NCBI RefSeq assembly: GCF_031453975.1
Contig: NZ_JAVDPW010000012.1
Span: 124,001-188,000 of the forward strand
DNA: 64,000 nucleotides
DNA from: Inquilinus ginsengisoli_A
GTDB lineage: Bacteria; Pseudomonadota; Alphaproteobacteria; DSM-16000; Inquilinaceae
Reading direction: 5' to 3'
Part shown: positions 1-8,407 of the stretch, one piece after another
Layout of the letters: each line of letters opens with the position of its first letter
Position numbering within the stretch: position 1 is the first letter of the stretch
Notes under the pieces: generated by a model
The model's database searches: none
What the model was told of the DNA's origin: nothing
Seen by the model: only the letters and a program-made list of their open reading frames with translations
Made by a program: the position numbers and the translations under genes

Positions 1-676
1 CCTGTTCCTGCCGACGCCGCAGGCGGTGCTGCACAAGCTGGTCACCGTCACCACCAACGGCTTCGCCGACGCCACTCTGGCCCAGCACCTGGCGGCCAGC
101 CTGGGCCGCGTCTTCGCCGCCCTGGCCCTGGCCCTGGTGGTCGCGGTGCCGGTCGGCCTGGCCATCGGCACCAGCCGGGTGGCGCGCGGCATCCTGGACC
201 CGCTGATCGAGTTCTACCGGCCGATCCCGCCCTTGGCCTATCTGCCGCTGGTCATCATCTGGTGCGGCATCGGCGAGGCCTCGAAGATCCTGGTGATCTT
301 CCTCGCCATCTTCGCCCCGATCGCGATCTCGACCGCATCGGGGGTGCGCGCGGTGCCGCCAGACCGGCTGCGCGCCGCCCGCGCCCTGGGCGCCACCAAG
401 GCCCAGCTGCTGCGCCACGTCATCCTGCCCAACGCGCTGCCGGAGATCCTGACCGGGGTGCGCATCGGCCTGGGCGTCGGCTGGTCGACCCTGGTCGCGG
501 CCGAGCTGGTGGCGGCCACCAGCGGCTTGGGCTTCATGATCCAGAGCGCGGCCCAGTTCCTGGTCACCGACGTGGTGGTGCTGGGCATCCTGGTGATCGC
601 CGTCGTCGCCTTCGTGCTGGAATACGCCCTGCGCCTGCTGCAGCGTCGCCTGACGCCCTGGCACGGGCGCGTCTGA
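1..676 (+). CDS. tauC: taurine/sulfonate ABC transporter permease TauC (5' end outside window)
   Basis: Inner-membrane permease of an importer for taurine or related sulfonates, which supplies sulfur or carbon. The reading frame is open from base 2, so the N-terminus lies off the left edge; 224 codons are visible. The frame begins in the conserved segment reading LFLPTPQAV, which precedes the first membrane helix in TauC/SsuC proteins. Hydrophobic helices follow, and a BPD_transp_1 EAA loop with the core RAARALGATKAQLLRHVILP contacts the ATPase. The gene ends 28 bp before a TauD-like dioxygenase on the same strand, matching the tauABCD arrangement; tauA and tauB would lie upstream. SsuC is the main alternative, but the adjacent tauD favours taurine. 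Confidence 0.88.
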   Translation, partial: LFLPTPQAVLHKLVTVTTNGFADATLAQHLAASLGRVFAALALALVVAVPVGLAIGTSRVARGILDPLIEFYRPIPPLAYLPLVIIWCGIGEASKILVIFLAIFAPIAISTASGVRAVPPDRLRAARALGATKAQLLRHVILPNALPEILTGVRIGLGVGWSTLVAAELVAATSGLGFMIQSAAQFLVTDVVVLGILVIAVVAFVLEYALRLLQRRLTPWHGRV

Positions 677-704
677 CACACCCTCGCGAACCGGGAGGTC
701 CGCC

Positions 705-1553
705 ATGCCCGACAGCCTGTCGACCATCCTTTCCGTCCAGCCGCTGAACCCGACCATCGGCGCCGTGGTCCGCGGCGTCGACCTGGCCCAGCCCCAGGGT
801 GAGGCCCATGTCGCCGCCATCAACCGCGCCCTGCTGCAGCACCATGTGCTGTTCTTCGAGGACCAGGACCTGACCCCGGCGTCGCATCGCGACTTCGCCG
901 CCCGCTTCGGCGCCCTGCACGTCCACCCGGTCTATCCGCATGTGGCGGAGGTGCCGGAGATCATCATCCTCGACACCCATCCGGACAACCAGCCGGACAA
1001 CGACAACTGGCACACCGACGTCACCTTCATCGAGACCCCGCCGATGGGCGCGGTGCTGGCGGCGCAGCAGCTGCCGCCGTCGGGCGGCGACACCAGCTGG
1101 TCCAGCAGCGTCGCCGCCTTCGACGCGCTGGCCCCGGCCTGGCAGGGCTTCCTGACCGGGCTGGCCGCGCTGCACGATTTCGCGCGGTCCTTCCCGCCCG
1201 AGCGCTTCACCGCGCCGGAGGAGCGCGAGCGCTGGCAGGCGGCGCGCGACAAGAACCCGCCGGTCACCCACCCAGTGGTGCGCACCCATCCGGTGACCGG
1301 CCGCAAGGGGCTGTTCGTCAACGAGGGCTTCACCACCCGCATCACCGGCTTCTCGGCCAAGGAGAGCGACGCGGTGCTGCGCTTCCTGTTCGACCATGTC
1401 GCCAAGCCGGAATTCACCGTGCGCTGGCGCTGGAAGCCGGGCGACGTCGCCTTCTGGGACAACCGCTGCACCCAGCACTACGCCCTGGCCGACTACCTGC
1501 CGAACCGGCGGGTGATGCACCGCGCCACCATCCTGGGCGACCGGCCCGTATAG
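705..1553 (+). CDS. tauD: taurine dioxygenase, 2-oxoglutarate and Fe(II) dependent
   Basis: Cytoplasmic oxygenase of 282 residues that hydroxylates taurine next to the sulfonate, releasing sulfite and aminoacetaldehyde. The TauD/TfdA fold is complete. The iron-binding triad is visible as H103 and D105 in NWHTDVTF and H258 in TQHYALADY. R269 and R273, in LPNRRVMHRATILG, sit where E. coli TauD binds 2-oxoglutarate and the sulfonate. The start is an ATG with GGGAGG upstream. It follows tauC by 28 bp and probably shares its transcript. A related alkylsulfonate or 2,4-D type substrate cannot be excluded, but C-terminal similarity to TauD and the context make taurine likely. Confidence 0.9.
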   Translation: MPDSLSTILSVQPLNPTIGAVVRGVDLAQPQGEAHVAAINRALLQHHVLFFEDQDLTPASHRDFAARFGALHVHPVYPHVAEVPEIIILDTHPDNQPDNDNWHTDVTFIETPPMGAVLAAQQLPPSGGDTSWSSSVAAFDALAPAWQGFLTGLAALHDFARSFPPERFTAPEERERWQAARDKNPPVTHPVVRTHPVTGRKGLFVNEGFTTRITGFSAKESDAVLRFLFDHVAKPEFTVRWRWKPGDVAFWDNRCTQHYALADYLPNRRVMHRATILGDRPV

Positions 1554-1664
1554 CCAGCTGTTACTGGCGTAACCCATCATCGCCGGACCTGACATCGCAG
1601 CGTAGTACGGGATTCCCAGGCTCACGAGACGCCGTCCATCGCGGCGAAATCTCGGGAGCCCAGC

Positions 1665-2468
1665 ATGCCAAAAACGACAGACGCCGAAACCGTCGAATCC
1701 GTGGAGCAGTACGCCTCGGTCTGGAAGGCGCTGGTGGCCGACCGGCCGGGCGTCGACCTGACCAACCGGCCGGGCCTGTCGGTCAGCTGGGCCGACAGCC
1801 CCTTCCCGTTCTGGAACGCGGTGTTCCTGACCGAGCAGCTGGCGGATGCCAGGCTGCTGCGGGCCCGTCTGGTCGAGGCGGCGGCCTATGTCCGGGGCAA
1901 GCGCCAGTCGGGGCTGATCTATGTCTGCGACGAGTTCCTGAGCGGCGCGGCCAAAGAGGGCCTGCCGGAGGCCCTGGTGCAGGCCGGGCTGGACTTCGCC
2001 ATGCCGATCACCGGCATGGCCGGCAACATCCTGCCGCTGGAGGCGCCGCCCCATCCCGGGCTGCGGATCGAACGCGTGACCGACGCGACCGCGCTCGAGG
2101 CCTATGCCGACATCAACTGCGAGGGCTATGGCTTCCCGCTGGAATGGGGCCGGGCCGGGCTGGCCGGGTCGACGCTGTGGACCAAGACGGCCCATTCCTA
2201 TCTCGGCTATGAGGGCGACCGCGCCGTCTCCGCCGCCTCGGCGGTGGCGCATGGCGGGCGCCTGTATCTTGCGCTGGTCGCCACCCGGCCGGATGCCCAG
2301 CGCAAGGGCTATGGCGAGGCAGTGGTGCGGCGGGCGCTGCAGGCCGGGCACAAGGCAACGGGGCTGACCCGGACGGTCCTGCACGCCACCGACGCCGGCG
2401 CCCCGGTCTATGGCCGCGTCGGCTATCGCCGCGCCGCCAGCTTCCTGACCTACATGCCGGCAACGTGA
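1665..2468 (+). CDS. GNAT family N-acetyltransferase
   Basis: Predicted acetyl-CoA-dependent N-acetyltransferase of 267 residues; substrate unknown. The C-terminal half (about 133-262) is a GNAT domain. The acetyl-CoA pyrophosphate loop is the QRKGYG segment at 212-217, which follows the beta strand LYLALVATRPD, and a typical C-terminal end reads PVYGRVGYRR. The first 130 residues are not recognised and may be a degenerate GNAT half or a substrate domain. The ATG start has a purine-rich GGGAGC upstream. It stands alone, 111 bp after tauD, and converges with the sugar permease gene on the other strand; only 20 bp separate the two stops. Confidence 0.8.
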   Translation: MPKTTDAETVESVEQYASVWKALVADRPGVDLTNRPGLSVSWADSPFPFWNAVFLTEQLADARLLRARLVEAAAYVRGKRQSGLIYVCDEFLSGAAKEGLPEALVQAGLDFAMPITGMAGNILPLEAPPHPGLRIERVTDATALEAYADINCEGYGFPLEWGRAGLAGSTLWTKTAHSYLGYEGDRAVSAASAVAHGGRLYLALVATRPDAQRKGYGEAVVRRALQAGHKATGLTRTVLHATDAGAPVYGRVGYRRAASFLTYMPAT

Positions 2469-2488
2469 GCCAGGGACGGAGGCCGGCC

Positions 2489-3322
2489 CTACCCCTTGAC
2501 CGCGCCGCCGGCCAGGCCGGCGACGATGTGGCGCTGGGCCAGCAGGAAGAAGGCGATCGCCGGTGCCAGGGTCAGGGTGACGAAGGCCAGGATCTTGTTC
2601 CATTCGGTCGAGAATTCGCCCTGGTAGTTCATGATCCCCAGTGGCCAGGGATACATCTCCGGCGCGTTGAACATGATCAGCGGCAGCATGTAGTTGTTCC
2701 AGCTGGCGACCAGGGCGAACACCGCGACCGTGGCCAGGATCGGGCGCGACAGCGGCAGGGTCACGCGCAGGTAGAACTGGAAGTAGCCGCAGCCATCGAC
2801 CCGCGCCGCCTCCCACAGCTCGTGCGGCAGCTGGCGGAAGAAGCCGCGCAGCATCAGGATCGCCATGCCCAGGCCGAAGGCGACCTGCGGCAGCACCACG
2901 CCCCAATAGGTGTCGAGTAGGCCGAGGTCGCGGACCCGAATGAACAGCGGCAGCATCGCCGTTGCCGCCGGGAACATCAGCCCCAGCAGCAAGTAGCTGA
3001 GCAGCATGCGGCTGCCGAAGAACACGACATGGGCGAAGACGAAGGCCGCCATCGACCCGGCGATCAGGGTCAGGCCGACGGTGAGCACGGCGATGACCAG
3101 CGAGTTGAACAGCATGCGCCACAACAGCGGCGAACTCAGGATCTCCCAGTAGACGCCGCCGTCCCAGCTACCTGGCAGCCCGACCGGGTTGACCCTGAGC
3201 TCGCCCAGCGTCTTGAAGCCGCCGAGCGCGGTGGCGACCAGCGGCACCAGCACCATCCCGGCGACGGCGAGCAGCACCAGGTATTGCGGCAGGGTGGAGG
3301 GGCGAAACGTGCGCGCGGCCAT
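2489..3322 (-). CDS. sugar ABC transporter permease, MalG type
   Basis: Second membrane subunit (277 residues) of a CUT1-type carbohydrate importer. About six hydrophobic helices are visible. The EAA loop spans roughly 170-190 (ELWEAARVDGCGYFQFYLRV), where the ATPase docks, and the C-terminal end AGLAGGAVKG is typical of MalG proteins. The ATG chosen at 3322 lies 8 bp after the stop of the partner permease. The frame is open further upstream, but that part overlaps the partner and does not look like permease. It is the last gene of the binding protein-permease-permease operon. No ATPase gene is present, so a shared MalK/MsiK-like ATPase elsewhere is inferred. Confidence 0.88.
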   Translation of the reverse strand: MAARTFRPSTLPQYLVLLAVAGMVLVPLVATALGGFKTLGELRVNPVGLPGSWDGGVYWEILSSPLLWRMLFNSLVIAVLTVGLTLIAGSMAAFVFAHVVFFGSRMLLSYLLLGLMFPAATAMLPLFIRVRDLGLLDTYWGVVLPQVAFGLGMAILMLRGFFRQLPHELWEAARVDGCGYFQFYLRVTLPLSRPILATVAVFALVASWNNYMLPLIMFNAPEMYPWPLGIMNYQGEFSTEWNKILAFVTLTLAPAIAFFLLAQRHIVAGLAGGAVKG

Positions 3323-3330
3323 GGGCGGTC

Positions 3331-4248
3331 CTAATCCCCCCGCATCAGGGTGCGGCGGTAGACGATCGAGAAGGTGACGCAGATCAGGAACAGCACCACG
3401 CCGACGGCGCTGCCGAAGCCGACCTCCATCCGCATGATGCCGAAGCTGAAGAGATAGGTGACCAGCGAATGGGTGGCGTTGGACGGGCCGCCGCGGGTCA
3501 GCGCCATCACCATGTCGAACAGCTGCAGCGCGCCGACCACCGAGAAGAACACCGACAGTCGGATCGTCGGGAACAGCATCGGGATCTTGATCCGGCGCAC
3601 GATCTGCCAGCGCGAGGCGCCGTCGATCCGGGCGGCGTCGATGATCTCGTGCGGGATGTTCTGCAGGCCTGCGATGTAGAGCATCATGTGGAAGCCGAAA
3701 TACTTCCACACCACCAGCAGCAGCACCGCCGCCATCGCCCAGCCGCGGTCGGCCAGGACGAAGGGCGCCTGGGCCCCGAACCAGCCCCAGATCAGGGCGA
3801 CGGCGCCGTATTGGCCGTCATACAGGAATTTCCAGATCAGCCCGGTCGCCACCTCGGCCAGAATGTAGGGCAGGAAGAATACCATGCGGAACGCCACCCG
3901 GCCGCGCAGCTTCTCGGCCAGCAGCAGCGCCATCGCCAGGGCCAGGGGCAGCTGGATCGCCAGCGACACCGCGATGATCAGCCCGGTGTTGGTCAGCGCC
4001 GACCAGAAGGTGCGGTTCTGCAGCAGGAGCCCGAAGTTCTTCAGCCCGACGAAATCCTCCGGGCTGCCGTAGCCGTTCCATTTGAACAGGCTGTAGAAGC
4101 CGGCCTCGCCCATCGGCAGGATGACGAAGATGGTGAACACGGCCAGCGCCGGCACCAGCATCAGCACGATCGGCGCCACCCGCGACCGCAGGGCGGTGCG
4201 GCGGCGCCGGGCGGCGGCATGGTCGTGCGACAGGGCGACGGCGGTCAT
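3331..4248 (-). CDS. sugar ABC transporter permease, MalF type
   Basis: First membrane subunit (305 residues) of the same CUT1 sugar importer. A charged N-terminal tail of about 24 residues precedes helix 1 (APIVLMLVPALAVFTIFVIL). The EAA loop is near 203-224 with the core IDAARIDGASRWQIVRRI. The start MTAVALSHDH at 4248 is chosen because the open frame upstream runs into the GC-rich inverted repeat at 4281-4437. The gene is separated from the upstream binding-protein gene by 388 bp, unusually far for an operon, and most of that gap is the repeat. The substrate cannot be told from sequence; a plant sugar or disaccharide is plausible. Confidence 0.88.
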   Translation of the reverse strand: MTAVALSHDHAAARRRRTALRSRVAPIVLMLVPALAVFTIFVILPMGEAGFYSLFKWNGYGSPEDFVGLKNFGLLLQNRTFWSALTNTGLIIAVSLAIQLPLALAMALLLAEKLRGRVAFRMVFFLPYILAEVATGLIWKFLYDGQYGAVALIWGWFGAQAPFVLADRGWAMAAVLLLVVWKYFGFHMMLYIAGLQNIPHEIIDAARIDGASRWQIVRRIKIPMLFPTIRLSVFFSVVGALQLFDMVMALTRGGPSNATHSLVTYLFSFGIMRMEVGFGSAVGVVLFLICVTFSIVYRRTLMRGD

Positions 4249-4636
4249 CGGGGCGCACCCGCGAAGGCCGGCTCGCTTTGAGTCCCCCCTCCCCTTGCGG
4301 GAGGGGGGTAGGGGGAGGGGGTTCCCTCCGCTCCGAGCCGGCGACAGGCCAAGGCACCGAGGTGCGGCCCGACGCATTCGCGCGCAGACGCGCGCAGACC
4401 CCTCCCCCTAGCCCCCTCCCGCAAGGGGAGGGGGGACAAGGAAGGAAGCCGATCGTCTCGGAAATGGGACATCTCCAACACCCCTTCCCTCTCGGAGACC
4501 GTTTGGAAACGTGTTGGCGTGAGTCGGCTGATGGTGGTTTTGAGAACCGGCGCGCAGCGGACATGGTCGTCCGTGAGCACCGGAAGCGGAAAAACCGCCG
4601 TCAGACGGCCGCGCCGGCGCGTTTCCAAATGGGCTC
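4249..4636. other. non-coding gap between binding-protein and permease genes
   Basis: No gene is supported here. The gap holds the inverted-repeat element at 4281-4437. Just after the binding-protein stop, read on the minus strand, is a short GC-rich hairpin (GCCG-TCTGA-CGGC) followed by GGTTTTT near 4590-4606, which could attenuate transcription. TTTGGAAACG at 4502-4511 is the inverse of CGTTTCCAAA at 4620-4629. Together these may make the downstream permease genes less expressed than the binding protein; that is inference. Confidence 0.5.
4281..4437. repeat. GC-rich inverted repeat element, copy A
   Basis: Two arms of about 40 bp face each other. The left arm starts AGTCCCCCCTCCCCTTGCGG at 4281 and the right arm, ending at 4437, is its near-exact reverse complement. 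The spacer is about 80 bp. One flank reads TTTGAGTCCC and the other GGGGACAAGGAAGGAAG. Related elements with the same two end types lie at 22675-22844 and, inverted, at 52176-52344. The spacer shares the ATTCGCGCGCAGACGCGCGC stretch with copy C. It resembles a small non-autonomous, MITE-like or REP-like element. Confidence 0.85.
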
Positions 4637-5896
4637 TCAATGCATCGCCCAGGCGTCCTGCACCTGGGAAGCGGCGTCGGCGGGGTCGGTGGCGCCGGAG
4701 GCCAGGTCGGCCGAGACGTCGTTGACCACGCGGCCGACATTGGCGCCCAGCATCTGGTCGTAGAACACCTGGAAATAGCCTGCCTTGGCGATGTTCTCGG
4801 CCATCTGGCGGAAGAACGGGTTCTTGAGCTTCTCCGCCGTGCCCTTGACCACCGGGATGTAGAGGCCGAGTTCCGCCGCCTTGGCCTGGTTCTCCTGCGT
4901 GGTCAGGAACTTCAGGAAATCGACCGCCTCCGGCGGCGACCCCTTGGTCACCAGCCAGCCATTGACCCCGCCCAGCACGTCGGTCGGCTCGCCCGTGCCG
5001 CCCGCCACCGTCGGGAACGGGAACCAGCCGAGATCGGCGTCGGCCAGGCCCTTGCCGCTGGCGCTGTTCTTCTTGCTGGTGTTGTAGTCCCAGTTGCCCA
5101 TCAGGTGCATGGCGGCGTTGCCGTCGCCGAAATAGCCGGAGGCCTGCGGGTTGGTCAGGCCGAGATAGCCGGGCTCGAACGGCTCCAGCGCCGCCAGTTC
5201 CTTCAGATGCTCGCCGGCCTTGACGAAGACCGGGCCGTCGAAGCCGTCGCCCGACTGGTTGTAGGCCGACTGGAACGCCGCCTTGCCGCCGAGCCGGATC
5301 GCCAGGTGGGTCCAGTAGAAATGGATCGGCCATTTGTCGGCGCCGCCGGTCGCGAGCGGCACGATGCCGGCGGCCTTGATCGTCTTCACCGCGGCCAGGA
5401 GGTCGTCCCAGGTCTTGATGTCCTCGGCCTTGACCCCGGCCTTGGCCAGGAGCGGCTTGTTGAACCAGAAGCCGACCTGGGAGGCGAGCACCGGCACGCC
5501 CCAGACATGGCCGTCGATGGTGAAGGCGTCGAGCGCCGCCGGGCCGAAGCGGTCGGCCCATTCGCCCTTCATCGCGTCGGTCAGGTCCGTGATGACCCCG
5601 GCCTTGACCTGGTCGCGCAGCACGCCGCCGCCCCAGCTGTAGATGATGTTCGGCCGGTCGGGCGACTGCAGCGTGGTCGGCAGCTTGGCCTTGTAGGCCT
5701 CGTTCTCGAGATACTGCATCTGGATGGTCACGCCGGGATGCGCCGCCTCATAGGCCTTGGCGACGCCCTGCATCCAGGCCACCGTCTCCGGCGTGTTCTC
5801 GATGTGCAGCCATTTGACCGTGACGTCGGCCGTGGCGGAGCCGGAGACCAGCCCGGCCATGGCGAGGGCCGCGAGGCCCGACAGAAGTCTGTTCAT
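4637..5896 (-). CDS. sugar ABC transporter substrate-binding protein
   Basis: Periplasmic binding protein (family 1 extracellular solute-binding protein, 419 residues) that delivers a sugar to the permease pair downstream. The N-terminus MNRLLSGLAALAMAGL followed by SATA is a signal peptide of about 24 residues, and the mature part starts DVTVKWLHIENTPE. Further family features are FNKPLLAKAGVKAEDIKTWDD and the C-terminal VQDAWAMH. ATG 5896 is preceded on its strand by GGGAGGACG, a good ribosome-binding site. First gene of the importer operon; the oxidoreductase fusion gene lies 67 bp upstream on the same strand and may be co-transcribed. Confidence 0.9.
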   Translation of the reverse strand: MNRLLSGLAALAMAGLVSGSATADVTVKWLHIENTPETVAWMQGVAKAYEAAHPGVTIQMQYLENEAYKAKLPTTLQSPDRPNIIYSWGGGVLRDQVKAGVITDLTDAMKGEWADRFGPAALDAFTIDGHVWGVPVLASQVGFWFNKPLLAKAGVKAEDIKTWDDLLAAVKTIKAAGIVPLATGGADKWPIHFYWTHLAIRLGGKAAFQSAYNQSGDGFDGPVFVKAGEHLKELAALEPFEPGYLGLTNPQASGYFGDGNAAMHLMGNWDYNTSKKNSASGKGLADADLGWFPFPTVAGGTGEPTDVLGGVNGWLVTKGSPPEAVDFLKFLTTQENQAKAAELGLYIPVVKGTAEKLKNPFFRQMAENIAKAGYFQVFYDQMLGANVGRVVNDVSADLASGATDPADAASQVQDAWAMH

Positions 5897-5963
5897 GTCT
5901 CTCTTCGTCCTCCCTGGTCCCGCCGCCATTGCCGGCGACGGGTTTGGTTTCGATCCGGTTCGT

Positions 5964-7952
5964 TCAACCCTCCAGCCAGCGCACCTCCTCGGGCGTCAGC
6001 ACGATGTCGAGCGCCTGCAGCGAATCCTCCAGCTCCTCCAGCGTCAGCGGGCCGATCAGCGGCAGGATCGGGAAGTCCTGGTGCAGGCAGTAGGCCAGGG
6101 CGACCTGGTTCGCCGACTTGCCCTGCCGGGCGCCGAGCTCCGCGGCGCGGTCGCGGCGGCGGAAATTCGTCTCGCCGTACCAGCAGCGCTCCAGCTCCGG
6201 ATCCTCGTGCCGGTCGCGGCCGCCGCGGTCGGTAAAGAAGCCGCGGGCTTGGCTGGACCAGGCCAGCAGCGGCATCTGCCGCTGCCGCAGCCAGGCCTTC
6301 CACTCCGCATCCGCGGCGGCGATGCAGCCGGCCCAGACCGGCTGGATCATCTCGGCCAGGCTGAAATTGTTGCTGACCGTGGCCGGCCCGTGCCTGCCGC
6401 GGGCCTTGGCATAGGCGGCCGCCTCGTCCAGCCGCTCCCGCGTCCAGTTCGACCCGCCCCAGGACCCGATGCGCCCGGCCCGGATCTCGGCATCCAGCAC
6501 GTCGACGAACTCGCCGACCGGGATGTCGGGGTTGTCGCGGTGCATCAGATAGAGGTCGAGCCGGCCGGTCTGCAGCCGGTCGAGCGTTTCGGTCAGCTGG
6601 CGCGGAATCACGTCGGGGTAGCACAGCGGCGCGTGCGCGCCCTTGCCGATCAGCACGATCTCGTCGCGCACGCCGCGGCTGGCCAGCCAATGGCCGAGCA
6701 GCCGGTCGGAGTCGCCGTTGCGGTAGATCCAGGCGGTGTCGAAGGTGTTGCCGCCGCGTTCGAAGAAGCGGTCGAACAGCAGCCCGGCCTGGCTGATGCT
6801 CTGCACCCCGACCGCGCCGAGGGCCAGGGCCGAGGCCGGGCGCTGGGCGCCGGGCAGGTCGATCCGGCGCATCGCCCCGGCCTTGAGCGGCCGGCCGTCG
6901 ACCGGCGCGGTGCGGCGGGCGGGGGTCTCCAGCGCATATTCCAGGCCGATCGCGGCGCGCCAGGCATCCATCGCCTTCAGGTTGCCCAGGCTGTCGGCCA
7001 GGCCCATCGCCGCGGATTCGCGCCGGCCGGCGGCGACCGCGTCGCCCACCGCATCGGCCTCGAAGGCGTAGAGCCAGCCCGGCTCGTCGATCGCCACGGT
7101 CTCGGCCGTGCCGTCCGGGCGGGTGATGACGATCGTGCTGCTGCCGCCCTCCTTGCCGCTGCAGAACCAGGGCGAGGCGACCTCGATCCGGCCCTTGGTG
7201 CCGAACACTCGCACCGTGTTGTCGAGGGCGAGCGACACGCCGGTCGCGACCTGGGCGACGATGCCGCCGGGGAACTGCAGCACCGCCGCTGTCCATTCGT
7301 CGACCCCGGTGCGGCCGAGATGCCCGGCCCCGGTCACCTTCACCGGGTCGAGGAACGGCTTGCCCGAGGCGGCGCCGGCGATCAGCCGCGCCATCGACAC
7401 GGGATAGCCGCCGACATCGAGGATGCCGCCGCCGGCGAGGTCGTTGGCGAACAGGCGGTGGTCGGGGTTGAAGCCGGCGGCGAAGCCGAAGCTGGCCTGG
7501 ATCATCCGCACCTCGCCGATGGCGCCGCCGGCCACCAGATCCGCCAGCCGCTTGGTCTGCGGATGGGTGCGGTACATGTAGCCCTCGGCCAGGAACACGC
7601 CGGCGCGGCGGGCGGCGTCGACCAGGGCCATGGCGTCGTAGGCGTTCACGCCCATCGGCTTCTCGCACAGCACATGCTTGCCGGCCTCGACCGCGCGGAT
7701 GCCCCAATGCACGTGGCTGGGATGCGGCGTGGCGATGTAGACCGCGTCGATCTCGGGGTCGGCCAGCAGCGCGTCATAGCCGGCATGGATGCGGGCGCCG
7801 GGGAAGGCCTCGGCCAGGCCGGGCCTGGCCGGATCCCTGGTGCCGATCGCCACCAGCCGCCCGGTGCGCGACCGCGCCACGCCCCCGGCAAAGGCCTGGG
7901 CGATCTTGCCCGGCCCGATGATGCCCCAGCGCAGCTTCGCGTCCGTTGCCAT
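5964..7952 (-). CDS. bifunctional Gfo/Idh/MocA oxidoreductase-aldo/keto reductase fusion
   Basis: A 662-residue protein with two NAD(P)-dependent redox domains. Residues 8-340 are Gfo/Idh/MocA: Rossmann motif GIIGPGKIAQ at 10-19, EKP at 97-99, and GGGILDVGGY at 174-183. Residues 370-660 are an aldo/keto reductase carrying its whole catalytic tetrad: D405 and Y410 in FDTAWIYRNG, K437 in LIGKGAH, H471 in YLMHRDN. The start MATDAK is chosen for the upstream GGAAAGGCGG; an earlier ATG exists at 7982. The gene is read toward the sugar importer and away from the ROK regulator. A redox pair working through a keto-sugar intermediate is inferred; the substrate is unknown. Confidence 0.85.
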   Translation of the reverse strand: MATDAKLRWGIIGPGKIAQAFAGGVARSRTGRLVAIGTRDPARPGLAEAFPGARIHAGYDALLADPEIDAVYIATPHPSHVHWGIRAVEAGKHVLCEKPMGVNAYDAMALVDAARRAGVFLAEGYMYRTHPQTKRLADLVAGGAIGEVRMIQASFGFAAGFNPDHRLFANDLAGGGILDVGGYPVSMARLIAGAASGKPFLDPVKVTGAGHLGRTGVDEWTAAVLQFPGGIVAQVATGVSLALDNTVRVFGTKGRIEVASPWFCSGKEGGSSTIVITRPDGTAETVAIDEPGWLYAFEADAVGDAVAAGRRESAAMGLADSLGNLKAMDAWRAAIGLEYALETPARRTAPVDGRPLKAGAMRRIDLPGAQRPASALALGAVGVQSISQAGLLFDRFFERGGNTFDTAWIYRNGDSDRLLGHWLASRGVRDEIVLIGKGAHAPLCYPDVIPRQLTETLDRLQTGRLDLYLMHRDNPDIPVGEFVDVLDAEIRAGRIGSWGGSNWTRERLDEAAAYAKARGRHGPATVSNNFSLAEMIQPVWAGCIAAADAEWKAWLRQRQMPLLAWSSQARGFFTDRGGRDRHEDPELERCWYGETNFRRRDRAAELGARQGKSANQVALAYCLHQDFPILPLIGPLTLEELEDSLQALDIVLTPEEVRWLEG

Positions 7953-8407
7953 ATCCGCCTTTCCGTGTGTCGAGGGTGTCATCGGCCCTTTACCGCCCCA
8001 GGGTCGGGCCGGCGGCCCGCGTGCCGGCCCCCGCAGCCTTGGTCTTCGGGATGGTTCGACGGTCACTGCGGATGATGGAATGCGCCTTGTCCATGCGTCC
8101 TTCCTCCTCGTCACCGATCCGTTGCGGGCGGTTGCGGCACCGTCCCGAAGGAGACTTTGCCCGACCGGCTATTTTTTTCGTTTTACGAATTTATCAGACC
8201 GGCTAGGGTGGGCCCTGTCAAGATCGAAAAACCAGACAATTGTCGACAAATCGAAACGATATGGCGCAAAGATTGGGCAATCTGGGCATCGGCTTGGCTT
8301 CGCATCGTCGTCGCCATCCGGAAAACCGCATGGTGCACCGCACCATAAAATTCGGATCATGATGGAATGAGGACCGTCCTCCAGCACCGCCCCGGGGCGG
8401 GCCGGCC
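7953..8407. promoter_or_regulatory. divergent promoter region of the sugar cluster
   Basis: A 455-bp gap between the oxidoreductase fusion (minus) and the ROK regulator (plus), with no credible gene. Its middle (about 8160-8290) is clearly richer in A+T than the flanks. GACCGGCTA occurs twice, at 8163 and 8196, bracketing the inverted repeat TCGT-TTT-ACGA at 8178-8188. Two overlapping perfect 10-bp palindromes follow: GACAATTGTC at 8235-8244 and TTGTCGACAA at 8240-8249. These are good candidates for the ROK operator and the two divergent promoters; this has not been tested. Confidence 0.55.

Noticed and set aside
4281..4440. G-quadruplex or CRISPR-like array in the G-rich repeats
   Set aside because: The runs are two inverted arms with one spacer, not regularly spaced direct repeats, and no cas genes are present. 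G-quadruplex potential exists but inverted symmetry explains the sequence better.
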